DNA from: Pinguiococcus pyrenoidosus
Lineage: Eukaryota > Sar > Pinguiophyceae > Pinguiochrysidales > Pinguiochrysidaceae
Direction: 5' to 3'
NCBI GenBank assembly: GCA_019677205.1
Contig: JAAMXY010000040.1
Coordinates: 1 to 64,000, forward strand
DNA: 64,000 nt
Position 1 is the first letter of the stretch. Each line of letters starts with the position of its first letter. The notes below the pieces were generated by a model that did not search any database, had not been told where the DNA came from, and was given only the letters and a program-made list of their open reading frames with translations. Position numbers and translations under genes: made by a program. Below, in pieces: positions 10,363-20,354 of this stretch.

Positions 10363-10407
10363 GTCGGCAGATGGAAGTCGCCCCAGTCCGCGCGCAACTT
10401 CGTGCTG

Positions 10408-13400
10408 TTACAACTGAGGAAGCCGCTCCAAGATCTGGGCATCGACGCTGCTTCGCTCCTCGTCGTCCACGAAGTCAAAGTGCTTCCTGCCCGATCCCGA
10501 ATGGCGCATGCTACCGGTGTGCGCCAAGAGCTCCGGACTGCTACAAGTCCCTAGCGCGAAGTTCATTCTCCGCAAGTGCATATCGTCGGCCCGCACCACA
10601 CTGTCGTCAATCGTCGCATCCACGTGGCCATTGAGCTTGGAGGGCAGCGCCCGGCCCGGCGTGTTGATGGCGGGCTCGTTCCCCGGGAGGCAGCCGCCCA
10701 TGTCGGTCGAGTCCGTGGAGCACTGAATCTTGCTGCACTCGAGTCGGAAGTACGGGAGCGGCAGGTGCGTCTGCGGATTGTTGGACCGCCGCCGCCCCGA
10801 GGCCCGATCCCGACTCGGCGGCGTGCTCATCATGGGCAGCAGCTCCCAGTCCCACCCATAGGCCCCGACCTGCGCGCCGCAGGTCGGACAGGAGATGGCC
10901 ACCTCGCTCCCTCGGCATTCTGTGCGCCCTTGAATCTCCCCCATCCATGGCAGCCATTCCACAAACACGACACCTTTGTCCGCATGGTGCTTCGGCGCGT
11001 GCTCCCCGTGCGGCGACGTGACCGTCGCTTCTATGATCTTCAGCTCGCGGTTGTCCACCTCGCAGAGAGCAAGGGCCTGCGCCGCCCGCGTGGCGAAGTC
11101 CTCCCCGCCGTCCCCGTTCGCGTGCATGCCTCCGGCGTCGGACACCTCCGAGGGGTCCGACGCGAGCGACGAGACGGAGGCCGCGGACTGGTGCGACCGA
11201 GCGGACATGATGTCGATATCCGGAGGATGGTCCTCCGAGGTCTTCACGGCCTCGACGACGGGCGGCTGGTTGATGGCCAGGCAGATGTCCGCGCAGGTCC
11301 TCTTCGGTGAGATGGCCTCCTCCAGCAGCGCCACGAGCGCGACCCACTGCTCCGTCTCCGTGTAGCTGGAGAGGCTGAGCGACCGCGAGCGGCGGCGACG
11401 CCGCGGCGCGCCGCCGATCTCCAGCGGATTCTCGTTCATCGTGACCCGCAGCTTCGGCACCAGCACCTTCCTCGACTTGCCACTCTGCCGGTCGGTCTCG
11501 ACTCCGTCGGACTTGTCGCGGAACGAATCGAAAGCCTCTAGTGCTTGCCTCGCTCGGACGTCATCCAGGGAGGCCGTGGACAGCGCCGACGCGAGCGACT
11601 GGAACGAGGGCGTCGACGTGGACGCGACCGACGCGGTCATCTGCGTCGCCTGGATGTCCTCCGTGTCGGACACGGACATGAGCTCCATGTACGTCTGCGG
11701 CGACGAGATCTGGGTCTCCACGCGCAGGTGCGGAGCACTGGCGAGCACCGGCGGGAGCGTCGTGCTCTGCACGGCGGACCTACTTCCGCTGCGCCGCAGC
11801 CCGACTGCGGGCGAGACGGACGCACTCTGAGACTGCTCGACGTTGCTGACTTTCCGCTCTTCCATGGACGTCCTCGACAGCTTCGGGAAGCTGTGCGTGT
11901 TCCTCTGGAGCTTCGGCGGGACGGATTCCAACTCCAGGTCGCCAGTGACCGGCACCGCGGCCTCGTCCCCGTCCTCGGCCTCGTCCTCGTCATAGTCTAG
12001 CGGCCGGCCGCCGGGCGTTCGGCTGGCCAACGGTGAGTTCCACGGCTCACCATTCCCCTCTTCCTTCATGCGAGCGTCCCTCCGGCCCTCCACGGGATTC
12101 GGCAAGGCCTTGCTACTACCACGACTACTATTGTCTGTCAACTGAAACGGAGAGTCCTTCACGCGGCGGCTCCCACGCTGCGAAGCCTTGGGCGTCGGCA
12201 GCGGCGAGTACTCGTCCTGGGAGCTGTCGCGGCGGTACCGGTTCGACGGCTTCCTCGGCAGCGCGGGCGACGTGTCCATGCTGCCCGTGGCGTCACGAGG
12301 CGTGGGCGGGTCCAGGTCTGCTCGGCAGATGTCGGGCACGGACATGTCTAGCCGCACGATGCTCCGGTAGTAGACCAGGCGCTGCTTGCACTGCCGGCAG
12401 CACATCGACTTCTCCAGGGACCGCATCATCGGAATCGCGACGACTCTGCCCGTGCTCGAGTGGCAGAAGCGGATCTTGCTGCCCACCTTTCCGCGGATCT
12501 CGTCCAACCCGCCCTTGGCGCGGCTCGCGTGCTTCGACTCCGGCCGGGGCGCACTGGCTCCCACGGAGTTCCGCGGGTTGCCTTCGGCTGCGCCCGGCGG
12601 GAGATCCCCCGGCCCGTCCGGCTGCGAGAGCGCCTCGCTCTCGAAGGTGGATTGGCGCTCATAGTCCTTCCGACTGCACGACCCGGGGCTTGGCCTCGTG
12701 GACCCCTCGTCCTCCTCCATGGCGTTCTGGAAGGTGCGGGACTTGCTGTTCGGCTCGCCAGCGTTGCACCGCACCTTTGAGCTCAACCTCCTCTTGTGCT
12801 TCAGCCCCCGCAGCTCTTCGTCCGCCTTCTTCTTGGACACTTCAGCCAAACGAACGCGTAACAAAATCTGGTTGGCAAGCACGATGTTCCGCTGGGCGCG
12901 GTCGAAGGCTCGAAGCTGCTGCTGGAAGCCCTTGTTGATGTTGCACACGGGCCGCGCTCGGTACACGATCGTCTGCGCCTCCTCGAAGCTGATCCCCCGG
13001 ACGAGCATGAGGTGGGCGCAGGAGAGCGCGGCCGAGCGCGAGCGGCCGCCGTTGCAGTGGATCAGGACCGATCCGCCGCGCTTGAGCGCGTTGGACACAA
13101 AGGTATGGACAAAGGGCACGCAGCTGAGGATGTCCGCGTACTCCTTGTCGCGCACCTCCACCGTGAGGTACGTGAACTTCCGGGGGAAGGTGGCTTCCAC
13201 GCCGCTGGCGTTCACGATGTAGAAGATGCGGCGAGACAGCAGGAACTCCGAATTGAACGCCGCGTGGATCGAGCCGATGTACAGGCCAGATGCGATCTCC
13301 GCCGGCACGTTGTCTTGGACGACGGACTTCTCCAGCGACAAGCTCTGCATGGACCCGAAGTTGCGACTCAAGGCCCGCGTGCCCGTCGGCTTGGACGAGC

Positions 13401-13875
13401 GCATCCCCCTGCCGAAGCCCCGCGCGGGGGCCGGCGCCGGCAGCCCGTTCAGGCTAGCCCCGCCCAGCAGCCCGGCTTCCCGGCCGACGCTGGACAGCGC
13501 CGGCCGCTGGGACGGAACGAGCGACTCCACGGTGACAGCCTGGGCCAGGTTAATTTCTGAAAGGTCATTAAGAAGAGGGAAAATGAGAGAGATAGAAAAA
13601 AGATAAGAAGAGAAGAGACGCCACAGGTTAGCGCTCTTGTTGTTGGATTTCCGCTCTCTTGGTCGCTGGGCTGGAGCCTCGGGAGGCGTTTCTGGGCCTC
13701 GCAGATCGCACGCAGACTCGAGTTGGAAGTCGACAGCGGCTTGAGCCGCCGATTTCTGCGGCTTTTCGAGGTTGCGGACGATCGCTAGCGCGCCAGCTTC
13801 CTCCCGCGCTCTCCCCGCCGAGGCCGCTCGGATGCGGCGCCGTCGTACCTGAAGAGTGATTCTCTGCCTTTCCAC
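10408..13875 (-). CDS. YVH1/DUSP12-type dual-specificity phosphatase with a giant disordered insert
   Basis: Open frame of 1155 codons. A likely first intron (13848-13540, 309 bp, donor CAG/GTACGA, pyrimidine-rich acceptor CCCAG) removes an odd N-terminal stretch and leaves MERQRITLQ joined to AVTVESLVP. The phosphatase domain (VPAEIASGLYIGS to about 140 residues on) has the general-acid Asp in VRDKEY and the catalytic loop HCNGGRSRSA. The YVH1 zinc-binding domain is present in two halves: MCCRQCKQRLVYYRS (near 12400) and VFVEWLPWM ... CPTCGAQVGAYGWDWEL (near 10880-10965). About 475 Ser/Pro/Arg-rich residues separate them. YVH1 proteins act in late 60S ribosome maturation (release of Mrt4) and as phosphatases. 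Contiguous zinc-domain matching on both sides makes the assignment firm; the N-terminus is less sure. Confidence 0.82.
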   Translation of the reverse strand: MERQRITLQVRRRRIRAASAGRAREEAGALAIVRNLEKPQKSAAQAAVDFQLESACDLRGPETPPEAPAQRPRERKSNNKSANLWRLFSSYLFSISLIFPLLNDLSEINLAQAVTVESLVPSQRPALSSVGREAGLLGGASLNGLPAPAPARGFGRGMRSSKPTGTRALSRNFGSMQSLSLEKSVVQDNVPAEIASGLYIGSIHAAFNSEFLLSRRIFYIVNASGVEATFPRKFTYLTVEVRDKEYADILSCVPFVHTFVSNALKRGGSVLIHCNGGRSRSAALSCAHLMLVRGISFEEAQTIVYRARPVCNINKGFQQQLRAFDRAQRNIVLANQILLRVRLAEVSKKKADEELRGLKHKRRLSSKVRCNAGEPNSKSRTFQNAMEEDEGSTRPSPGSCSRKDYERQSTFESEALSQPDGPGDLPPGAAEGNPRNSVGASAPRPESKHASRAKGGLDEIRGKVGSKIRFCHSSTGRVVAIPMMRSLEKSMCCRQCKQRLVYYRSIVRLDMSVPDICRADLDPPTPRDATGSMDTSPALPRKPSNRYRRDSSQDEYSPLPTPKASQRGSRRVKDSPFQLTDNSSRGSSKALPNPVEGRRDARMKEEGNGEPWNSPLASRTPGGRPLDYDEDEAEDGDEAAVPVTGDLELESVPPKLQRNTHSFPKLSRTSMEERKVSNVEQSQSASVSPAVGLRRSGSRSAVQSTTLPPVLASAPHLRVETQISSPQTYMELMSVSDTEDIQATQMTASVASTSTPSFQSLASALSTASLDDVRARQALEAFDSFRDKSDGVETDRQSGKSRKVLVPKLRVTMNENPLEIGGAPRRRRRSRSLSLSSYTETEQWVALVALLEEAISPKRTCADICLAINQPPVVEAVKTSEDHPPDIDIMSARSHQSAASVSSLASDPSEVSDAGGMHANGDGGEDFATRAAQALALCEVDNRELKIIEATVTSPHGEHAPKHHADKGVVFVEWLPWMGEIQGRTECRGSEVAISCPTCGAQVGAYGWDWELLPMMSTPPSRDRASGRRRSNNPQTHLPLPYFRLECSKIQCSTDSTDMGGCLPGNEPAINTPGRALPSKLNGHVDATIDDSVVRADDMHLRRMNFALGTCSSPELLAHTGSMRHSGSGRKHFDFVDDEERSSVDAQILERLPQL

Positions 13876-14871
13876 CTACTCCCGCTTCACCATACTAAGC
13901 TGCGAGGCGGATCTGTCCTGGGCTGTGCGCGGTCTGAGGCGGCCCCGACCTCCCCGTGCGTCTCTCTGGAAATGCCGTCCACTGGGTCGACTTGCGCGAA
14001 CATTCGCCACGCTCCACGCCCCTTCGCGCCGCCGCGTGTACACAACGCGCGCGACCGGTGCGTGAGACCCTGTTTCACGGCGTCGAGGAGTCTCCGGCGC
14101 TAGGCGTCTGTGCTATGGCGGAGGAGAGCTCTCCTCATTTCTCGACTCGAGATTTGAGGCGGGAAAAACGGCCATAATTGCATGGCCTGGCAGCACAAAT
14201 CTGAGCCTTATTTGTCGCGATGAAAGCCAGATGTAAGAGATGGGTGCGAAAAGCGGAACTCGATTGGGGCGTCAAAACCACATGTTGCCAATGGAGTAAC
14301 GCTGAATAATTCCGTTTGGAGTGTTTTTCAGCAAGCAGGCCAAATCCGGGCGTCATTGGAGGAGTGCTTGCCGCGTTCCCCGTGATATGTGCGCCTAATC
14401 GTGCTTGCATGTCTGACGTTGGCGGTATCTTGGAAGCAGGATCCGCATATGATTGATCGAGTACGGGCGATTGACGCCCTCTGTGTTCAAACGCCGTGCC
14501 TCTGACCAATGACGCCGCGTCTCGCGAAGCAGCGGGCTTGCGTCTGGACCAAGAATTCATGCGATTCATGTTCGCTGTCAGGCAGGTTGCTGACTTTCGG
14601 CGGTTGGAATCAGGGGACTCCTGACTTCTGCCTTCCGATCATTCCCGCCAAAACCATTTTCAAATGAGGCTTTCGCCCGCGATTTGATTCGAACCCTCGC
14701 CGAGAAATTATTTTGAATACAGTTTTTGAAAACTTGTTATTCGTCGCAAAACAACGCCTCGAAGGAGTTCAAGCGTCAAATCCAAAAGATACTTTTTGGG
14801 ATGCGCTTCGGCCGATCTATCCTTGCCGCATCGCCGCCGTTTCGTGCGCCACCACGAGAAACAAGAGCGCC
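13876..14871. other. Intergenic between divergent YVH1 and HU genes
   Basis: No coding signal or RNA gene was found. AT content rises around 14200-14340 and 14640-14800. It should contain the promoters of both divergent genes. Confidence 0.4.
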
Positions 14872-15540
14872 ATGCTGCTGGGTCGCTCTCTCCTGCTCTG
14901 TGCCCTGGTGGCTCAGGCCGCGGCCTTCTTGACTGCGTGCCCCAGGGCAACGCAGCCGAGGTGGACTTTGGCGCCGCAGTTCTCCAACAAGTGAGTCGTT
15001 GGCCTTGCGGTCTCCCGAACCCGGGCGTGCTCTGCTGACCTCGTTTGACCTCCTCCGCGCGCGAGCAGAGTCGAGAGGGATCCTGCCCTGCCGGCCGCAG
15101 AGTTTTTACAGAGGGTGATGGAGGAGGCGGACGTGGACATGGACAAGAAGACGGCCACGGGCGCCATGCAAGCCGTGTTTCGCGCCCTTTCGGAGACGCT
15201 GAAGGAGGGCAAGCGCGTGCAGATCAAGGACTTCGGCACGTTCGAGCGCAAGTACCGCGCGGCACGCAAGGTGGGTGCTCGGCTCCAGACTCCCTCAACC
15301 GCACGAAGGCAACGGAAACGCAACCAACGTCGAAACACAACACAACGGAAAAGGAAAACGAACGATACCCTGGTTGCATAGAAAGGAAGTGAAAGCCCTT
15401 CTCTCATCGTGGGACGCCACTCCTAGGGACGCAATCCGCAGACCGGAGAAGAGCTGGACATCGCTGGCCGCTACTCTGCTTCCTTCTCGCCGGCCAAGAA
15501 GATGAAAGACGCGTTGAACGAGGATGAAAGCAAGGCCTAG
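14872..15540 (+). CDS. HU-family DNA-binding protein with plastid-type presequence
   Basis: Three exons: 14872-14990, 15069-15270 and 15427-15540, in consistent phase, give 144 aa. HU is a bacterial-type histone-like protein that bends and compacts DNA; a nuclear copy with this leader would serve the plastid nucleoid. Exon 1 is almost entirely a leader: MLLGRSLLLCALVAQAAAF, a signal peptide with Phe right after the Ala run, then a basic/Thr/Pro stretch, as in bipartite plastid signals. The mature part has the HU landmarks VFRALSETLKEGKRVQIKDFG and TFERKYRAARKGRNPQTGEE (the DNA-binding arm), ending SFSPAKKMKDALN. The arm sequence is split by intron 2. It converges with the inositol phosphatase gene. 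Confidence 0.9.
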
Positions 15541-15925
15541 AGGGAAGAAAGGGAAGGCAAGAAGAAGGGAAGGCAGGAAGGCGGGAAGGCAGGAAGGCAG
15601 GAAGGCAGGGCGGGGGCCATCGCCTGCGCACGCATGGGGTTCGGAGACGTCCTAGATGGCAAGACTGCGGAGCTGATGAGGGAAGCCGCTCAGTGGTTGG
15701 CAGTGCGTCTTGTTTGGAGAAGCGAATGCGAGACAGCAAAGTGCATTTCTTCTCTCGCAAACCTCGAGGCAAACAACACCTGCAGCAGACACGCACGCAC
15801 ACGACTTGTGGAGGCACGTCTATATTCTGCCCATCAGGCAGTGTGTCACTATAACTAGGTCCTCTCCGCCGCCCAGTCCAGCGCTCTGATAGTGCTCTAG
15901 CAGCAGCGGAAGACTGGCGGAGACA
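15541..15925. repeat. Purine-rich low-complexity tract between convergent genes
   Basis: 15545-15610 is built of GGAAGGCA/GGAAGGCG-type octamers and GGAAG runs on the plus strand. The remainder to 15925 shows no gene. It probably falls in the 3' UTRs of the convergent HU and inositol-phosphatase genes. Confidence 0.6.
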
Positions 15926-15926
15926 T

Positions 15927-15957
15927 GGGGGAGGGAGGGAGGGAGGGAGGGGTTGGG
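15927..15957 (+). repeat. GGGA tandem run, possible G-quadruplex
   Basis: The plus strand reads GGGG then repeated AGGG units and a final GGTTGGG: at least six G3 runs spaced by single A. It lies 22 bp beyond the stop of the phosphatase on the opposite strand and within the probable 3' UTR of HU. Confidence 0.6.
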
Positions 15958-15978
15958 AAGCGAAGGCGAGGCCACCGC

Positions 15979-18900
15979 CTAAATCGCGCCGATGGGAACC
16001 ACTTCTAGTCGCAAGGAGAGCGTGACGTGCTCTCCGTGCGAATAGAAGGGGTCCTGCGCGATGACCGGGACGCCCCGCTTCGTCAATGGGATTGCTAGGT
16101 CGAGGCTCCGCCTCGATGACGTCTGGGCAGCGCGGACGAGCGTCTCAAAGCCCAAGACGCATTGGCCGGAGATCTTCTTGCCGCCCATGGAGTCGCTGGT
16201 CGGCGTGTCCTCCGCGGACTTGCCCTTCGCCACGAACTCGTCGCCGGCGGAGTGCGTGGACAGCTGCCCCGCCACTTCTTGCATGTCTGAGACTGCCTCG
16301 GGGCCGCCGCCATCGGACAAACTGCTGCGCAGGAGAGCAGACCGTGCGGCGGTGGTCTGCTCGTCGTTCAAAGGCGCGTCCCCGACCTGCTCTTGCGCCC
16401 ACGAATTGCGCACGCTGGGGCGGCTGAAAGACACGTCGATGCCCATGTGCAGCGACGCCAACTCGGACAGCTCGCCTCGCCATCGCAGGACTAATCCCCG
16501 GACGGTTCTGCGGCCGCCTTCCCACCTATCCGCGGCCGCGCTGTGGCCGCTTCCCGAGAAGACCAGCGAGCGACACGTCCTCGTCTTGGCGTCGTGCTCG
16601 ACCCACGCCCCGCTCGCAACGGTGTCTCCGGACGGGTCGTCGTTCTGCTGCCCGGCTTGCTCCCGGTCTCGGTCTCGGTCGCGGTCGCGGTCTCGGTCGC
16701 GGTCGCGGTCTCGGTCGCGGTCTCGGTCGCGGTCGCGTCGGGCATGGTTCTGGTGCTCTTCGTGCGCGACGGAGCAGACGCGGCGGCCGCCGATGGTCTC
16801 GACGGCGAGCATGTCGAGATGGTCTTCCGCGTCCTCATCACCGTAGTCCTGCGCGAAGCTCGACCGCTCCAGCACGCGGGCGACATGCTGCGTCTCGTGC
16901 GGCAGCGGGAAGAGCACCTTGGCGCGCTCCGGCGGGGCTTCCCAGGTGCCCACCTTCACCTGCACTTGGGTCACGTGGATGCAAAGCTCGAGCAGCTCGT
17001 TCATGAGCAGCGCGGACTGCGGAGAGATCGTGCCGGACTCCGGGACGGCCTCCGCCTCGGCCCCCGCCTCGGCCCGCGTGGTTGAGCTGACGCTGCTGGC
17101 ATCCGACGCAGGTACCGTCCTGGCGAAGTCCGGTGACGCCAGCTCCTCCGCCCTGCGCTCCGCGCTGGCCTCCTGGCGGTCCGTGGCGAGGATGAAGGCG
17201 GCGCAGACGGGTGAGTGATCCGAGCAGTCCATGCCATCACCGTCGTTGATGCTTCGGTAGTTGTCCAGTCCGACGCGACCGATCTCGGAGGACGTGCGGT
17301 TCGCCGGCGGGCCAGCGGCGTGCAGGTCCACCTCGACCACCTCGGGCTTGAGTAAGCCCTGGACGTCGGCCAAGGAGTGGTACAGCACGCGGTCGCAGAA
17401 GCCGGGCACGCGCTCCTTGACCTTCCCTCCCTTGTAGAACGGCTCTCGGTAGCGCGTGCGGTACGTGCGGTCCACCCAATCGGCCCTGGAGAAGTCGATG
17501 CCTTTCCCCCGGCGCTCGAACTTCTTGTACGTAGGGATGAAGTCCGGGAAGGGCGCCGGCTCGCGGAAGTTGTAGAAGGCCTCTCCGATGCGCCGGTCCT
17601 GGTTGAGCTGGTCGTGCTTCTCGTACACCTGCGTGTTCTCGCCCATCCGGAGCAGCGACACAATCTTGTCCGACGAGATGCTCTCGCCGGTCTCGCTCAC
17701 GCAGCGGTAGTTGAGGTCGCCGCACCAGACCACGTGATGCACCTGAGACGTGAGGTCCCAGCCCGGCTCTCCGACCCGCGCGCCCAGCTTGTCCTGCGCC
17801 TGTCGATACTGCTGCCGCCGCGCCTCGTTGTTCTGCGCGTCCAGGTGGCAGGTCACGAAGGCCACCGTGCACCGGCCGTCGATGCGCAGGAGCGCGGCGA
17901 CGGCTCCCTTGCTACCCAGCGACGAGAAGGCCCGCGACGCCACGCTGACCACCTCGACCCGGCCCGCCGCCTCCTCGGAGACGAAGGCCTCCAGGCCCGT
18001 GAACTTCGTGGTCAGCAAGGAGCCGTCGCCGCGGCCGAAGAGCCGCGGCTCCGCGTCGCCTCGGGACGGCGCGCTACTGTCCCTCTCGGCCGGATGATTC
18101 GCGTGCCCGGCGGCGTTCTTGGTGCGGTTGGTGAGCGTCAGCGAGCGCGACTTCCTGGAGTCGCCGGGGTTTTGATCTCGGTCGCGGCCCTTGAAGCGCC
18201 AGTCCATCAGGTGCGTCTCCGCCCGGCGGTGGGCGAAGCGCTTCCCGGACAGGAGCTTCGCAGGGGCCGGCGTCGACTTGCCGTACGCCTCTGCCCCTTC
18301 CGGCTTGGACTTGGAGCGGTGGTGCGTGATGCTGGACCGCCGTATCTCGTCCTGCTGGCCCGTCTGCCGGCCTCGGTCGGCGTCATGGTGCTTCCCGGAG
18401 AGGTTCCGCCCCACGGCCGAGCGACGCCGGTCGTGTTCGCTCAGCGGCAGCCGCACGCAGCCGTCCATGGTCAGCAGCGTCTCGAGCACGGCGTTGAGCC
18501 CCTCGCCGCTGCACTCTTGCACGCCGAGGATGTAGAGGTCGTAGCCCGGCGGCACGAAGCGCCGCAACTGCGCCGGCGCCTTCCGCGCCTGCGAGAAGGG
18601 CTCCGTGGCGCCCAGGTTCCACGTTCCCACCCAGATGCGCAGCGCTTGCGGCGCGTGCGACGCGATGGACCGCGGTCGACTGGCCGCCGACAGGATGGAG
18701 TCGTTGCCGCGCTGCAGGCTCGCCACCCGCTTGGAGAACGGCATTCCCGGGTCGCCAAGCTCGTTCGTGACGGGCCTCGCGAAGATGCCTCTGGACTTGA
18801 GGAGCCGGCCGTTGGCCCTCTTGGCCTCCTCCAAGGCCGCCTCCGTCTTCGACAGGCTCTGCATGAGGAACTGCTGCTCCGCCTCGGCCGCGACTATCAG

Positions 18901-19701
18901 CGCCCGCAGCTGGCGCACGTCGTCCCGCTGGGTCGCCTCCTCGGACGGCTCGTCCCCCGCGTCGTTCTCCCAGATGGTGGCGCCCGCGTTGCCTGCGAGG
19001 AAGTCCCGGCCTCGCTGCACGGCGTGGAACTGACAGGCGCTGAGCACGGTGCTCCATCGCCGCCGCGACACCTCCGTCTTGGCGACCAGCGTGTACTCCC
19101 GGTTGCCGCAGGTGATCAGCTGGAAGTAGTACCCCTCCGGCCCGCCCGGCGCCTCCTCGTCTATGTTGCGGCACACCGCCTGCTCCAGCGGAATGCAGCC
19201 TATCACGGTGCGCGGGTCGTCCTTGTCCCCGTAGTAGAAGAGCAGGTTGGCAAAAATGCGGAAGAATCTCCGCTTCCAGCTCTTCGTGTTGATGTTGCCC
19301 TGCTTCCACAGGTACTCTTGCTGCAGGCTCCCGTCCGTGGCCTCCACCGCCAGCGAGTAGAAGTCGTCCATCTCCAGCTTGAGCGCCGTGCGCGACGAGC
19401 CCGCGAAGTTCAGGGTCAGCGAGCTGATCGTCGGCCGGGCGGCCGCGCTCCGGGACGGCGGCGGCGCGTTCCTGGGCGTGCGGGGCGTGGCCGGCGGGGG
19501 CAGCGGCGACGAGGGGTTCGAGCGGGCCAGGATGGAGTGCAGATACGCGAAGCCTCCGCCCTTGGCCTTCTTGGCCACCGCTCCCCGCACGGGAGACAGC
19601 TGCATGCTGCCCGTGTTGAGGCCCCCCTCGGCCTCGAAGAAGCCCATGTCGCTGGCCTCCTTGCCGCTGGGCGTCACGAGTCGCTTGCTGAGCCTCGACA
19701 T
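15979..19701 (-). CDS. PH-domain inositol polyphosphate 5-phosphatase
   Basis: Single exon, 1240 aa. It should remove the 5-phosphate of PtdIns(4,5)P2, PtdIns(3,4,5)P3 or soluble inositol phosphates at membranes. A PH domain spans roughly residues 127-230 (YLWKQGNINTKSWKRRFFRIF ... ending RRRWSTVLSACQF). The catalytic domain (about 350-860) has all family motifs: RIWVGTWNLGA, DLYILGVQEC, GSKGAVAALLR, FVTCHLDAQNNE, HHVVWCGDLNYR, DFIPTYKK, RVPGFCDRVLYHS and CSDHSPVCAAF. A C-terminal beta-rich region may be C2-like. A (Asp-Arg)n run coded by a hexamer repeat (16665-16740) lies in a disordered linker. The start is the first Met of the open frame. Confidence 0.92.
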   Translation of the reverse strand: MSRLSKRLVTPSGKEASDMGFFEAEGGLNTGSMQLSPVRGAVAKKAKGGGFAYLHSILARSNPSSPLPPPATPRTPRNAPPPSRSAAARPTISSLTLNFAGSSRTALKLEMDDFYSLAVEATDGSLQQEYLWKQGNINTKSWKRRFFRIFANLLFYYGDKDDPRTVIGCIPLEQAVCRNIDEEAPGGPEGYYFQLITCGNREYTLVAKTEVSRRRWSTVLSACQFHAVQRGRDFLAGNAGATIWENDAGDEPSEEATQRDDVRQLRALIVAAEAEQQFLMQSLSKTEAALEEAKRANGRLLKSRGIFARPVTNELGDPGMPFSKRVASLQRGNDSILSAASRPRSIASHAPQALRIWVGTWNLGATEPFSQARKAPAQLRRFVPPGYDLYILGVQECSGEGLNAVLETLLTMDGCVRLPLSEHDRRRSAVGRNLSGKHHDADRGRQTGQQDEIRRSSITHHRSKSKPEGAEAYGKSTPAPAKLLSGKRFAHRRAETHLMDWRFKGRDRDQNPGDSRKSRSLTLTNRTKNAAGHANHPAERDSSAPSRGDAEPRLFGRGDGSLLTTKFTGLEAFVSEEAAGRVEVVSVASRAFSSLGSKGAVAALLRIDGRCTVAFVTCHLDAQNNEARRQQYRQAQDKLGARVGEPGWDLTSQVHHVVWCGDLNYRCVSETGESISSDKIVSLLRMGENTQVYEKHDQLNQDRRIGEAFYNFREPAPFPDFIPTYKKFERRGKGIDFSRADWVDRTYRTRYREPFYKGGKVKERVPGFCDRVLYHSLADVQGLLKPEVVEVDLHAAGPPANRTSSEIGRVGLDNYRSINDGDGMDCSDHSPVCAAFILATDRQEASAERRAEELASPDFARTVPASDASSVSSTTRAEAGAEAEAVPESGTISPQSALLMNELLELCIHVTQVQVKVGTWEAPPERAKVLFPLPHETQHVARVLERSSFAQDYGDEDAEDHLDMLAVETIGGRRVCSVAHEEHQNHARRDRDRDRDRDRDRDRDRDRDRDRDREQAGQQNDDPSGDTVASGAWVEHDAKTRTCRSLVFSGSGHSAAADRWEGGRRTVRGLVLRWRGELSELASLHMGIDVSFSRPSVRNSWAQEQVGDAPLNDEQTTAARSALLRSSLSDGGGPEAVSDMQEVAGQLSTHSAGDEFVAKGKSAEDTPTSDSMGGKKISGQCVLGFETLVRAAQTSSRRSLDLAIPLTKRGVPVIAQDPFYSHGEHVTLSLRLEVVPIGAI
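16665..16740. repeat. Hexanucleotide repeat coding (Asp-Arg)n
   Basis: On the plus strand the units alternate TCGGTC and GCGGTC; read on the minus strand they code Arg-Asp dipeptides with synonymous codon changes. The variation is mostly at the third base, so the dipeptide run is kept although the DNA is not pure. Confidence 0.75.
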
Positions 19702-20354
19702 GCTTGCTTGCCGCTCGCCAAGAATCTCCTCAAGACATGCTCCTAACGGGGCTCGCCCAGGCGTTGGGCCTCACGCCCGGCAGCGGGCATGGCGCGAGTC
19801 GCACCCTCTGGCTCCCAAGCCTTGCGGGCCAGCCACCAAGCACTTCTGGGACAGGGAGAGGGGAGTCGGCGCCTCCACAGGTGTGCCGCTGGCGCTCTGT
19901 TGCAACCCGCGGCGCGTTGAGTCGCCTTTTATTCCGCTGGCCTTGGCGTTACGGCGCTATCGCCTGCTTTGCATACGGCCCGCAAAGGCAGCAGCAGGAA
20001 CATTCTGTCTGGGGTCCCGAGCTGACGTACGGCTATGGTTGATATGGCGAAATAGGAAGCGCACCGTTCCCGCATGAGGCCTCCTGACTGCTTCTCGTTG
20101 GGCGACGCGACGTCGAGCTCCCTTGGAGCCAATGGAGATGCGACGCAGCAGGATCCGTTTCGTCTCCAGCACGCGTTGTCAAGCTATGCTTCCCCGCTCC
20201 GGCTTCTCGGGCAACACTCCGTCTCGATCCGGACTTTCGTTAAGCAGCCATGCAGCAGCGAGGATAACTCCCCAGCAAAGCTCTCCCTTCTCTCCGCTTC
20301 CGGCGCTCTCTTCCGCCGCGGTTGCCGCGCAATTCGTGGGTCTTGGCGGCGGAA
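19702..20354. promoter_or_regulatory. Divergent intergenic region, phosphatase / APH-1
   Basis: About 650 bp between divergent starts, with no coding exon supported. It should hold both promoters. No named element is recognisable. Confidence 0.35.

Noticed and set aside
13540-13848. Continuous coding through the YVH1 N-terminal open stretch
   Set aside because: The translated part ends in a Phe/Ser/Leu run produced by a polypyrimidine tract directly before a CAG acceptor, which fits an intron better than protein.
14675-14705. tRNA-like B box (GGTTCGAATC on the minus strand)
   Set aside because: No T-stem pairing and no acceptor or D-arm at the expected distance.
17377-19746. 789-codon plus-strand open frame
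   Set aside because: Antisense shadow of the PH/5-phosphatase; its composition is typical of reverse-complement GC-rich codons.
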